Assembly: GCA_035235625.1 (NCBI GenBank)
Contig: CP141140.1
Location: 38,063,351-38,127,350, forward strand
Reading direction: 5' to 3'
From: Saururus chinensis
Lineage: Eukaryota > Streptophyta > Magnoliopsida > Piperales > Saururaceae
Length of the DNA: 64,000 nt
Of this stretch, positions 1 through 10,596 are shown in pieces. The position numbers and the translations under genes are program-made. Every line of letters starts with the position of its first letter. The stretch's first letter is position 1. A model generated the notes under the pieces. That model was given only the letters and a program-made list of their open reading frames with translations, did no database searches and was not told the origin of the DNA.

Positions 1-1905
1 ATCACGATTAAGCCTCAATTGGAAATCCATTTTTATGATGCGTGCAACATGGTACATGCGTGGGCAAAACATACATGAATCCTAATCCATGATAAGTGCT
101 CTCATCAGCCCCTAATGCATCATTCCTACTCACAATGTCAAGCTTCAACATCATCATTTAACCCCCACATGTGTGTGTGTATAACTAGTAGAAGCATTTC
201 ATATAATGCATATCAACATGCTTGAAAATCAACTCACTACCACACTACACATGTGAATTTCTATCTAAACATGAATTCCAGCGGAAATCATAGTAAAAGA
301 ATCGTTGAAATCATAGCTAAATTCAAAACTCAACCACAAAGGCTAAACACATATAACATCACTCATTTCATCATTGAGTCATGACATTCACCAACATTCA
401 CACACCACTAACCACAATCCATCATGACAAATCAGTCCAACAATGATTGTAGTCCTACTGAAAATATATGCTTAACCAAAGAGAAACAACCATTCATAAT
501 TTCAAGATAACGATTCCAACATCATGCCACAAAGCATAAGTCATTCCACCATCTCTAAGCATATATCTCAACTTCATAAACTTAATAGCATGCATTTCCA
601 GTAGCCTAACATAGCTTAAAACACTCCACATTCATATAAAATTGGCAAGCTAAAGTGGAAACATCAAAATAGACATCATATGCACAACACACAATTTCCT
701 GTGTAGCCGATCGATCGCCCTTCAGGCCGTTCGATCGGTTACACGCAAAAATTTGAAATTTACAGTTCACCAGATCGATCGCCCTGCAAGGCCGATCGAT
801 TGCCAACACGGCAGAACAGTCATCTTCTTCCTTTTGCAAATCCAAACCTAAACACCATAGATAACACTTCAAATCCACATCTAACACCCTAATCATCATC
901 AAAAGTCCTCCTTGATTTCCAGAATATCAAACCAAACCATAATAATGCAAAACCCTAAGAAATCGGGATTAAATTATTCTATTTTCTAATCTTACCATTA
1001 ACACACTAAATCAAGCAAACCATTTCAAAATAAGCCAAAAATGGAGAGTTTTACCATGGACAAACAGAGATTTTGAAGACCCATTACCTCAGCACTTGAT
1101 TAAGCTCAGATTGAAGAGTCACCCTTCTTGAAATCCTTGAAAACACAATGAGTTTGAATTAAACTCTAATAGAAATCGATTTACTCAAGAAATCCCTAAT
1201 TAAACCTTAGATCTAGGGCTTGTTGGTAGTAAAAATCGAATTTTGAATGTTAGGGTTTGTAGAAAAACACAAATCAGTAGCTTTTGATGGTCAAAAACAA
1301 ATTGAATCAAGGGGAAAATGGTAGATTTGAAAGAAATTAAGAGAAAAGCCATGGATTAGTGCTTAATTAGAGCAAGCTTACCTTAATCGGCTTCTAATTC
1401 GGGCCTAAGTGGGGATTAGGCCAGCCCTCCTTCCTTAGCCTATTCCCAAAAATGGAAATGGCTCTGGTTTGCCCTTTTATAGTAAGGGTTGGGGTAGGCA
1501 TAGGTAAATTTTGGGGTGTACATATGGAAAGTAGGTTAAAAGTGGGTATTTTGCAAATTTAAGCACAAATTAAGCCTAATAAAATTCTGAAAATTTTTGT
1601 GTGACCTTAAGTATATGTCTAGGTTTATTTGACCCAAAAATAAAATTTTTGACGGTGGGGCCCACAGGGGTCCCGCTAAAACCCTAATTTTTTTGGGAAA
1701 ATAGTGAAAATTCCAAAAAATCTCAAAAATTCACATTTGGTTTAAAATCACTTAAAACCACTAATATTGAAGTTAATTTTGGTTAAAACTATCACAAACA
1801 CTATTTCTTTACAAAATCACCGAATAAGATCAGAAAACGCGTAAATCTCACGATAACCCATAATTAAAGAAAACCAAAACCGGTTTAAAGATGAAGGTCC
1901 TTACA
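1..1905 (-). mobile_element. Partial long LTR of an LTR retrotransposon (fossil)
   Basis: This is the 5' part of an LTR on the minus strand; it runs off the left edge of the window. Read on minus, it starts with TGTAAGGACC at 1905. It matches the solo LTR at 10602-13971 along its length: the same opening with an AACCGGTTTT block, a TATA-type box near 1480, a GGGAATAGGCT block and the paired TCGATCG/CGATCGG stretch at 707-800. It also shares the stretch near 1-120 that corresponds to about 12360-12470 in the other copy. The sequence is diverged, so this is an old copy. The family is probably Ty3/gypsy, judged from LTR length and layout, but no coding region is visible to confirm this. Confidence 0.75.
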
Positions 1906-2206
1906 ATGTAGGTAATACGTAAAGAGGAACATTCAAATCTAACAGGAAAACATAAAAAAAATAAATACAAATATATATCTTAATTACATAAAGTTGAAAG
2001 CAAGATTAGATGCATTCTACATACAAGAGTAAATGACATTTTCCCTTAATAAACCCGCATTCCAACCAAATTTCTAGAACACTTGCCACAAGTTTCGGAA
2101 AATATTCAAAACCCTAGATACCATTAAGTGGAAGGTAATACATGCATGCCTAGTCAGTTAAACACTAGTTAACAATTAGGCACTATCAGTTAACTTAGCA
2201 AATAAA

Positions 2207-3240
2207 AACCTTCTAACTTATACCAGTCAACACTTAGACCCTATTAGTTAACTTTGTATTAACCATATAAACTAGGGAATATAGTCTCCTATTTGCTAGA
2301 AATCAGATCATATCCTTCAAATCATGACTAAAACTAATGAGCTATATTCTTTTTACTAAGCATACCAAAAAAATAGATATAATTAGTTAATTACTTTCCT
2401 TAAACCCTATAAACCTAACTTGATCAAAAATAAAAACCAGCCATTGTACTTTGAAAAAAAAAACCTCATAACATCTACGAGTCAACAGTTAGGACCTATC
2501 AATTACCTTCGTCTAAACCATATAAACTTGTTTATATGGTCTCCCCTTTAGTATTAATCATATCACATCTATCAAAACGTAGGTAAAAATAAACTACTCA
2601 GCTATATTTTTCTCACTTAGCCTACCAACAAAAGTTAGATAATCAGTGAATTACTTTGCATTTTTATAATCTATCTAAGACAAACATGCACACAAAGCAT
2701 AAAACACACAAGATATGTTTTATAATAGAACTTACATACACACATTTTTTTCTTCCTAAATATATACCTAACTTGATCAAATCTATTGACGACACAATGT
2801 ACTTTTAAAAAAAATAGCCACCTAACATCTACTAGTCAACAGTTAGGCTCAATCAATTAATTTCGTCTAAACCATATAAACTTCGTTATATGGTCTTCCC
2901 CTTAGTATTAATCATATAACATCTATCAAAGCATGGGTAAAAATAAATTACTGAGCTATATTATTCTTACTTATCCTACCAACAAAAACTTTCATCATCA
3001 GTAAATTACTTTGTATTTTTTATAATCTATCTAAGGCATACATGCACACTAAGCATGAAACACACAACATATGTTTCATAAAAGAACTTACATACCCACA
3101 TCTTTATCTACCCATATATATACCGAACTAGATCAAATCTAAAGACGAGTCATTGTACATTGAAAAAAAAAGACTCCTAACATCTACCAGTCAGCAGTTA
3201 GGACCTATCAATTACCTTTGTCTAAACCATATAAACTTAT
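2207..3240. repeat. Tandem array, about 355-bp unit
   Basis: Two full units and two partial ones lie head to tail. The marker AACATCTAC followed by AGTCA(A/G)CAGTTAGG recurs at about 2470, 2824 and 3179, spacings of 354 and 355 bp. A more diverged partial copy precedes them at about 2207-2440. Each unit carries the same landmarks: ACCATATAAACTT, TAGTATTAATCATAT and GAACTTACATAC. The last unit stops abruptly at about 3240, where an unrelated gene fragment begins. It resembles a short satellite or subrepeat array. The stretch 1906-2206 to its left shows nothing recognisable. Confidence 0.85.
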
Positions 3241-3552
3241 TGACGACAGATACTCTCCAATGTCAGATGGAATGATAGCCATATGAGAAATATGGGACTG
3301 CTTGTCTTGGGCCCACAAGGTGACATCTGAGAAATTCTGCACCAAATCTTTGAAGGTTTTGAGTTGCTTCGAGTTGTCCAATTTCAATTTCCGGGCGTAT
3401 GTCGTGTAAGCGTTGATGAGCCCGATGTGGTTAGTGGCCTGCTTGGGAATGAGATCCAACCGGGTCTTCAATGCATCGGATTTTAGAGCGAAGAACATGC
3501 AACTCATGTAGGTGCGAACATGGCCCGAATGGGGAGTTCGCAAATTCGACAA
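3235..3552 (-). pseudogene. Fragment of a plant protein-coding gene, family not recognised
   Basis: A minus-strand open stretch encodes a well-composed segment containing SDALKTRLDLIPKQATNH, then IGLINAYTTYARKLKLDNSK, then FKDLVQNFSD. The regular helical, charged composition looks like a real exon of a plant protein, but I could not name the family. After NFSD the composition changes and the reading becomes unconvincing; a GT lies exactly there, so it may be an exon end. There is no recognisable start codon context. The fragment abuts the 355-bp tandem array on one side and purine-rich low-complexity DNA on the other, so it is probably a captured or stranded exon. Confidence 0.4.
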
Positions 3553-3558
3553 AAACCA

Positions 3559-3990
3559 CGGAGAAAATGGGGATAATTAGAGCTAGCGGTTGTAAACCAA
3601 AAACCACGAAGAAAATGGGGATGCAAAGGCTCTTACTTGATACTGGACGGCAGCGGGGTTGGTGGTGAGGAGGAAAAAGAGAATGATGAGGAAGAGGAGG
3701 GTGGGACGAGGAGATGAGGGTGGTGGCGAAGAGGGAGACAGCTTGTTCGGGAAGAACACTCACCGGACCTCTCCACTTTACGGGGATAGAATGCCGGCGG
3801 AGGAGATGAGGGATGAGGAGATGAGGGAGAAGACGATGGAGGAGATGGGGGCATCGGAGAAGAGGGAGGCAACTTGTCTGGGAAGAAACCATCGGGTTGG
3901 AAAGGACGAAGTTTTTCACCTCTATTATGGAGGGGTTATTTCGGTATTTCCAATGCTCGTGTGGGCAACTCAAACGTGCAGAAGTCTACT
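3559..3990. repeat. Purine-rich low-complexity tract with short direct repeats
   Basis: The stretch 3640-3870 on plus is dominated by GAG, GAT and GGA triplets, such as repeated GAGGAGATGAGGGA. Just before it, a block beginning AAAAACCACG and ending AAAATGGGGA occurs twice at about 3550-3625. The long open frames here on both strands are by-products of this composition and do not look like genes. Confidence 0.7.
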
Positions 3991-4049
3991 TTTGCAAAAT
4001 CAAGTTTCCTGGCCTAATTTTGTATTTGGGCAAAATGTCAAGTCTATTT

Positions 4050-4819
4050 CTAAAAAATTTTCGATGGAAGATGGCAGTCTCTCCAAATTATGGCAGGCTC
4101 TAAGGTCAAGAATTAGAAATTCTGACAACTCATCAATGTTATGTGGAAGCTCTTTGACCCCATAAACTCCTTGCAGTCCAAGGTATCTTAACTTCTTTAG
4201 AGAGAGCAAAACCTTCATGAAGACATCTGCGTTCATTACTTGTACAGGGTGACACACAGGATTAAAGCCCGGCCATTGCCCGATTTGAAGTACTATCAGA
4301 TTGTTTTGCCTGTAGTTTATGTGACTACCAAATTTGACACACTGTCCATCTAAATTTAGCAACGAAATGAGTTGAATGTAATCTGTGGGTGGAAAAACAT
4401 TGATAGCTTTATTTTGGCTACCTTGAGCTGATATAAATGAAGAACGCAAAATGTGATATGGAGATCCTCTTGTTGGCTCTCTCTCTCTCTAAATCAAAGT
4501 CAAAGAATCCACTGAATCCACTTTTCTTTGCAATTGAAATGGCGACTGATCTTATCCTGTGGTCAACTTTGCAACATTTAGCAAAATTCTTATTGTTCCC
4601 CTTCTTGTTAACAGATTCAAACATGCCCATGCTCAACAATTTCTCAAAACATTGTTCTCCCAACTGTTGGGCAGTCTGATCTTCCCTTGCGTACACGAAG
4701 CCTTCTTCAATCCACCAATTGATTAGACCTCTCCGTTTTATGATGGAATTGGAAGGGAAGATCGACAAACAGAGAAAACAGGATTTGAGCTGCTCATGCA
4801 TACCTTCATATATTTTCAC
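4050..4819 (-). pseudogene. NLR disease-resistance gene fragment (RPP13-like 4/ZAR1-type)
   Basis: Two minus-strand frames carry consecutive pieces of a coiled-coil NBS-LRR receptor. The first (about 4445-4819) reads like the end of the NB-ARC domain: LKSCFLCLSIFPSNSIIKRR, then WWIEEGFVYA, then GEQCFEKLLSMGMFE. This is the ARC2 winged-helix segment that follows the missing P-loop and GLPL parts. The second (about 4060-4440) holds leucine-rich repeats with LKKLRYLGLQG, VKELPHNIDEL and LDLRACHNLERLPSS. The WWIEEGFV wording is typical of the RPP13-like protein 4 subgroup that includes ZAR1. The P-loop half, the coiled coil and the end of the LRR are absent, and the two frames are not continuous, so this is a relic. 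A Copia fragment begins immediately beyond 4820. Confidence 0.75.
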
Positions 4820-4824
4820 AAGGC

Positions 4825-5890
4825 AATGATACTTTACTTTTCAAAAGGTGATTAGTGAATATGGATTCATAGTGGATGAACATTATTATTGTGTTTATAC
4901 TTTCCAGGATGGAACTAGGTACATGATGTTGTCACTTTATGTAGATGACATACTCTTGATGGGAATGACTTGAAGTATGAATGCCAGTTTAAAAAAATGG
5001 CTCAAAATTCAATTTAAGATGAAAGACATGGATAAGGCTTTTTACATCATTGGGATGAAAATTGATATGGATGGAAAGACTAGGAAGCTAAGTATATCCC
5101 ATGAGTCATACATGCAGAGTGTTCTTAAATACTTCAATGTCATTGGTTGGAAGACCATTAAATTCTCTAGATAAAAGGGTACTAGGTTGTTTAAGAGTAT
5201 GACTCCTCGTACAGAGAAAGACAGCCTCCGGATGGAGTCAATGCCATATGTATAAGCTATTGGTAGTTTGATGTATGCCAAGACTTGTACTAGACCTAAC
5301 TTGAGTTTTGTGATAGATTTGCTAAGCTGCTACCAAGTAGACCCGGGACTTCAACACCTAGCAAGCAATGAAAAGGGTATTCTGGTACCTTCTAGGGTCT
5401 AAGAAACTAAAACTCACTTATTAGGCAGAAAGTCTATCATTCACTTGATATAGTGATTCAAACTATGCATGGAATTCTGTTGATAGGAAATGCACTGCTA
5501 GATTGTCTTCATGTTTGGAGGTAGGACTATATCGTTGACAAGTAAGAAACAAAAGAGTGTTTCTAAGTCTACAATGAAATCTGAGTTTTATGCATGCAGT
5601 ATAACATCTTCATAGGTAGTATTGATAAAAGAGTTTCTAATTAGAATAAGACTATAAAACTCGACTGATGCTCCTATCCAATCGACAATAAAAAATGGGG
5701 AGATAAGTGCCTAAAGTAAGAACATTTAAGTGCATTTCTACTATATATTCGACATGCTACAGAGAGGAAAAATGATTGTGAGTCATATTCTTACTATTGA
5801 GATCTTGGTGGATCCGTTCATTAAGGCCTTAACATTGGATTTATTTACTCAACATGCCCATAGCATTGGTCTTTGATAGGACTAGTGCAA
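4825..5890 (+). mobile_element. Ty1/Copia pol fragment (fossil)
   Basis: The plus strand encodes the late reverse transcriptase and RNase H part of a Copia polyprotein. Recognisable blocks are LYVDDILL (catalytic region of reverse transcriptase), FKMKDMDKAFYIIGMKI, AIGSLMYAKTCTRP and, near 5450-5600, the RNase H entry with SKKQKSVSKST-like wording. The upstream gag, protease and integrase are missing and no LTR is visible, so it is a broken, old piece. It abuts the NLR fragment at its left end. Confidence 0.8.
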
Positions 5891-5916
5891 GTCGTTGTTG
5901 GACCGTATGAGTTGTC

Positions 5917-6062
5917 GCCAATATTAATACTATTAGCGACGTATAATTATATACGTCACTAATACATATACTATTAGCGACGTATAATTATATACGTCAC
6001 TAATACATATACTATTAGCGATGTATATTAGTATACGTCGCTAATATTATTTATTTTATTTT
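5917..6062. repeat. Palindromic tandem repeats of the ATTAGCGACG type
   Basis: A unit of about 46 bp built around TATTAGCGACGTATA and TATACGTC(A/G)CTAATA occurs three times. Each unit is itself nearly palindromic. This ATTAGCGACG wording is common in subterminal regions of plant CACTA transposons, and it recurs at 53230-53780 in this window. No CACTA terminus was found next to it. Confidence 0.65.
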
Positions 6063-6189
6063 TATATTATTTTTAAAAATAAAAAATAAAATTAGAGAAG
6101 AGCTAGTGTGTAGAGAGAGGGGAGAGGGAGAGAAAGAGAGAGGATAGGGAAGAGAGAGATAGGTCCCAAATGACTATAACAACATCTTA

Positions 6190-6510
6190 AGACAATAATT
6201 AAATGTTTCAAAAATTTTAGACATCAGTTTGGGCTTAAAATATGCAAGTTTTTCATTTTTAGTATTAAATTTTATTTATACCCCACCTATTTGTTTGATT
6301 TACCCCAAAGCCTACTATAAATAAAAAGGCTAAGCCGCTTTCCCAATTGGGAAGGGTTGGAATTTGGAGCTTAGGAGCCCTAATCCCTATTTTCAAAAAA
6401 GAAAAGTCGATTAAGGTAAAGATTAGCCTAATCTTTTACTAATTTCTTAGAGTTTCTCCTAAACTTTCCAAATCTCTTCTTTTGCCAAGGTTTAATCTTG
6501 ATTTCTAAGA
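6190..6510 (+). mobile_element. Short fragment of the long-LTR family (fossil)
   Basis: The segment contains CTACTATAAATA, then a CCCAATTGGGAAGGGTTGG block, then GGAGCCCTAATCCC and GATTAAGGTAAAG. This order (TATA box, dyad, CCTAATCCC, GGTAA) is that of the promoter region of the LTRs at 10602-13971 and 46900-50185. Only the promoter part is recognisable, so it is a truncated old copy. Confidence 0.6.
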
Positions 6511-6519
6511 GAAATACTT

Positions 6520-9500
6520 TTAGCCTTGCTTAGCCATCCAAGCCAAATACACTCTAAGGGCTTTTTGGTCATCTTTGCAATTTGGTTCCTCAAGAACTTT
6601 ATATCAAACTTTCTCATCCACACCCTCTTTGTTAATCATTTGTACACTTGGCAGGGAAACCTAGGTCCTTGGTTTCTAAGGGTCTCTATCTCTTTATTGG
6701 GAGTTTAATATCCTTCTAACCTTAGAGGATCTCCATGGTGCCTCTAGCCCAAATACTTTGTAAAGAAAAAAGACTAGATGTGGCCTTGATGTGCAAAAAT
6801 AACAAAGTGGCTGATCGATCTGGTGATCTCATACTCTAATATGATAATCACATAATTCCAAGTGCGTGAATGCGATGTGTGTGCATACTTTTACCTACCA
6901 AAACATTTCTAAATCATTTGATCTACTTCATCTTCACCATGTAATCTTCAGCAACAATCAATCTATCCTAAGACTCAAATTACACATCAATTTGGGATTG
7001 TTTTGATCATTGAAATAAACCAATACAATACATATGATACATATGTTTAAAAAATCTCTCCCTTTAGTTATTTAATGATAAAATTTCACTACAACCTATT
7101 ATTTAAAAAATAAAAATATAACTCTATAGTGCATAATTCAAACTCTAATAGTTGTTCAACTTTGATGATGACTCTCCCCTTTAACCTAAGTGACTCATAT
7201 TCAATGTGGTGTAGTCTTAAACCTATAATTAACCTGCACATCATAAACAAGAGCATACATGCATAATATGTTCCAAGAAATAAGTAAATATAAAATTTAA
7301 ATTTTTTGCTACTTGTGACATATGACATTCAAGTTCCATTAAATTTTATCCATATTTAACAAATATTTTCACATGATCTCCCCTTTTTAGTAAAAAATAG
7401 ACAAAGGTTAAAATAGAATTATGTTGAGAAAATATACTTCAATCATCCACGTTAGAAATTCAGATTAAGAAGAATCATATCATTATGACTCTTAGACAGA
7501 AAAGATATAAGCAATCAAATCTATGACTAATGAAAATCAACAGTTTTAAGATTAATTGGAATAAGCACATAGCATTCACATTTCAAACTGAATCAAGACT
7601 AGAGCCTCTACTTCATTATACTCATCATGTGAAATGGTCTCTTTCTAAGTTATTCAAGACATTCTAAGATTAATTAAATATCTAAAAAAACATATATCAA
7701 AGTAAAAACATCATAGAATTTTCTAAAAAATTTTACTACCCCTATAATTGTGAAATCACCAAAGTTTCAATGGATAACAACAATTGTAGACTTGTCTCAA
7801 ATTTTTAAATATTGCTTGACATCAACTTTTGAAAAAAACATCGTTCTTAGAATCAATTAAAATATACATCGTCTATCAAAATTCTTTTGGTTCGCCACGT
7901 TTCAAATCAAAATTTTAAATTCATACATCTCAAAGTTTACCTATATTCATGGAACCACACAAAAATGTAAACCTAAGCTAATTTAGCATCCTAATGTAAA
8001 TCTCAATAAATAAAATATCCTAGAATTAACTAAAATTCAAATACTTAATTAAATAAAAAAACATGTTGAGTTCATAGTCTTATACTTGTCAATATTATAA
8101 GTCACATGCTACACAACCAAATATTTATGTTCTTTGTTCCCTTATTTTGATTAGTTAGCTCATTGGTTTGTGAATTTGGAGTTTATTTACTTCATATTGA
8201 TATTCCAAGCTCTTGTTATAAATTTTTAAAATGCATCAATTAACTCTTGCCTCTCTCAAAATCAAAACTCTCATGGTCAACCTAATTAAGATGAGACAAT
8301 GTTATCTAGACTCTAGCATAGACACAGTCTTTTTTTTTTCAACTTACCTATTAGACTTCATTACATATAAAGCATAATGACAATTCAATATAAAAAAGAA
8401 TCTTATTCATCACTTTTTATGCTCTTGCCTTTTTCAATTTTGGTTTTTTATTTTATTTTTTCATCTTTTTTAGGGCTTTGTTTTTTGTAAATCTTCTCAC
8501 ACTTGCATCCTTTTCCTATTCTATTTCTTTTGTTGTCAATTTTTCTTTTCGATGTCAAGTGGATGGAGTCTTTCGCACTAGCTAAGGATGCCTAAGTAGG
8601 TAGCTCTTTTTTATCATTTTTACGAGGACAATCTTTCTTCTTTTCTTTCTTTCTTGCAAAATGAAACTTCAAGGTTCTTGAAAGAGTAAAAAGAAAATTT
8701 ACATCAATTTCTTTGTAAAGTTTTAGTTAGTTTCTCTAATTCAGATTTCTTAATTCATACTACACTCTAAATTCCAAAGTTTTTCAGTTTATTAAATTTC
8801 ACATTCAAGTTATGCTTTTGAAATTGAATTGTCTCGCAATGTGCATAATGATTTTAGAAAGGCAGAGACTTACAACATCAAGTTAAAGAAAATTAACATA
8901 ATCTTCATTCACCTCGATATATTCTTATATTAGTTAAAGAATAAGAACACTCATCATGGTGTTTAATAGCCTTAATCATGATTTTTCATTTATAAAAGAG
9001 ATTGCACTGAACATCAACACAAAAATAAACCAAACACTAATGCATCTACTTTTACATGCATAGAGAAATCCATTTTTTGTGATTTCTATTTGTTTTGAAG
9101 TGACTCTATGAAAAACATCAATAAAAAACACAAAGAATCAAAAATAAAAACTTGAATTTTTGTCCCAAATGATTGAAAGAATTAAATCAAGAAAAATTTA
9201 AAAATTTTCTTTATTTGGAAAAAAGAGACATTCTTTGATTTGGTTACAAATTCAATTCTTAAGCAATCTAAAGGTTTCAAGGATAGTGAGTAATCCTTCT
9301 TCTCAACTTGTATCCTAAGGGTCTCTAAGACTTTTTTTTCATCCAAATCATCTATATTTTCTTCTCATTAATATGTGTAGTCTTCTTAGGTGGGCAAGTG
9401 GGAATGGTGTATTTTAGAGTTTATGAGGGGTCTAGATAAATTATTTGACAACTTCTCTTTCTTAGTCTTAGACAATTTATTCAAGTTAGAAGATACTCAA

Positions 9501-10060
9501 TTTTTCTTAGTGTTGGATGTATTTACGACATGTCTACTAAGGCAATTTAGGTTGTACTTCATAGCTTGAATTTGTCTAATTAAGGTAGACTTCTGATTTT
9601 TTAACTTGTGATTATGGTTAGACTTTGGACTTTAATTCTTAGGAATTTCTTTTAGTTTTGACATTTGATCATCTTTCTTAGTGTGCATGGGTTCTTTTAC
9701 TTTGATAAATTTAGTGACACCTTTAGACTTTGGAGAATTTGTCTCATCAAATCATAGTGATTTTTATCACTATTATCTTATCCTATGCTCAACATCTTAT
9801 CAAAATTTTCTTGCCCTAAGGTAAAGGTTTTTAAAGCCTTTAAGTCATTACCTAGATCTTCAATCTTTTGCAAATTTGATTTATTTGACTCTAATTTCTC
9901 ATTAACTTCATTCTCTAAGAATTTTATCTTTTCTTCAAGATTAGTTTTCTCATAATTAGATCCATTAACTTCTTCATTATATGACTTACGTTCACCCTCT
10001 ACATATCTAGATTTATTTATTTCTTTCTAAGTTCATTCTTTAAGATTTAATGGACAAGAA
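6520..10060 (-). mobile_element. Mosaic of Ty1/Copia remnants (fossil)
   Basis: No intact gene is visible here. Several pieces resemble the Copia element at the right end of the window. The stretch 8554-8640 matches about 61398-61480 (GTCAAGTGGATG, then CTTTACGAGGA or similar), and 6526-6700 matches about 62060-62220 (CACCCACACCCTCTT or similar). Near 9780-9890 the minus strand reads KIEDLGNDLKALKTF then LGQENFDKMLS, a typical Copia gag-tail block. A primer-site-like segment lies near 6830. The order of pieces is not that of one simple element, so I read it as a broken, nested mosaic. Much of 7000-9400 is featureless AT-rich DNA. Confidence 0.5.
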
Positions 10061-10596
10061 GGAATGAAATGATTCAGTCCCCTCCAACCCACAAGGTAGT
10101 ATCTTAACAAAGTAGTGGAAATCATCAAACATGTCCAAGGTAGAGACAAAAGGAGAGCGTTGGAAGATCTACATAAGCCCAAATAGTCTAGTTCCTTATG
10201 ATGAACTTCTTCTGCCCATCCATAATCTCATGCCCCCCTTATGCTTTCACATCCTGCCTTCCTTCTTTAAATTACTTCGCAAGTCAACAATCAACTCTAT
10301 ATTTACATCTTTTTTGCAAACAAGGCTTCTACATCAAAGGATCCCATGCCTGCCCGAAAGTAAGTCAAACTGAACAAGGGTCACACTCATACAAGACCTG
10401 TAAAAGCTATCTTGTTTCCTTACATTGAAGAAAGATGGTCCATAACCCAACAATGCCCCAACTTCTTTTATGCCTTCATCACCTATTAACTCGGCCCAAA
10501 TAAGTCTACTAAATCCACCCATATCTTTGTAATGAAGACATTGCTCTAAATTGGGGATGATTGGGGGGAGCGACAAATATAAGTAGTTTCGGAAGT
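10061..10596. other. Unassigned stretch left of the solo LTR
   Basis: Overlapping short open frames occur on both strands. The best is on minus (10334-10576), containing GGFSRLIWAELIGDEG. I could not link it to a family and there is no supporting splice or start context. Treated as non-coding or an unrecognised fragment. Confidence 0.3.

Noticed and set aside
3431-4165. Overlapping 60-180-residue frames on both strands at 3431-4165
   Set aside because: They lie in purine-rich low-complexity DNA and give repetitive Pro/Ser or Arg/Glu strings.
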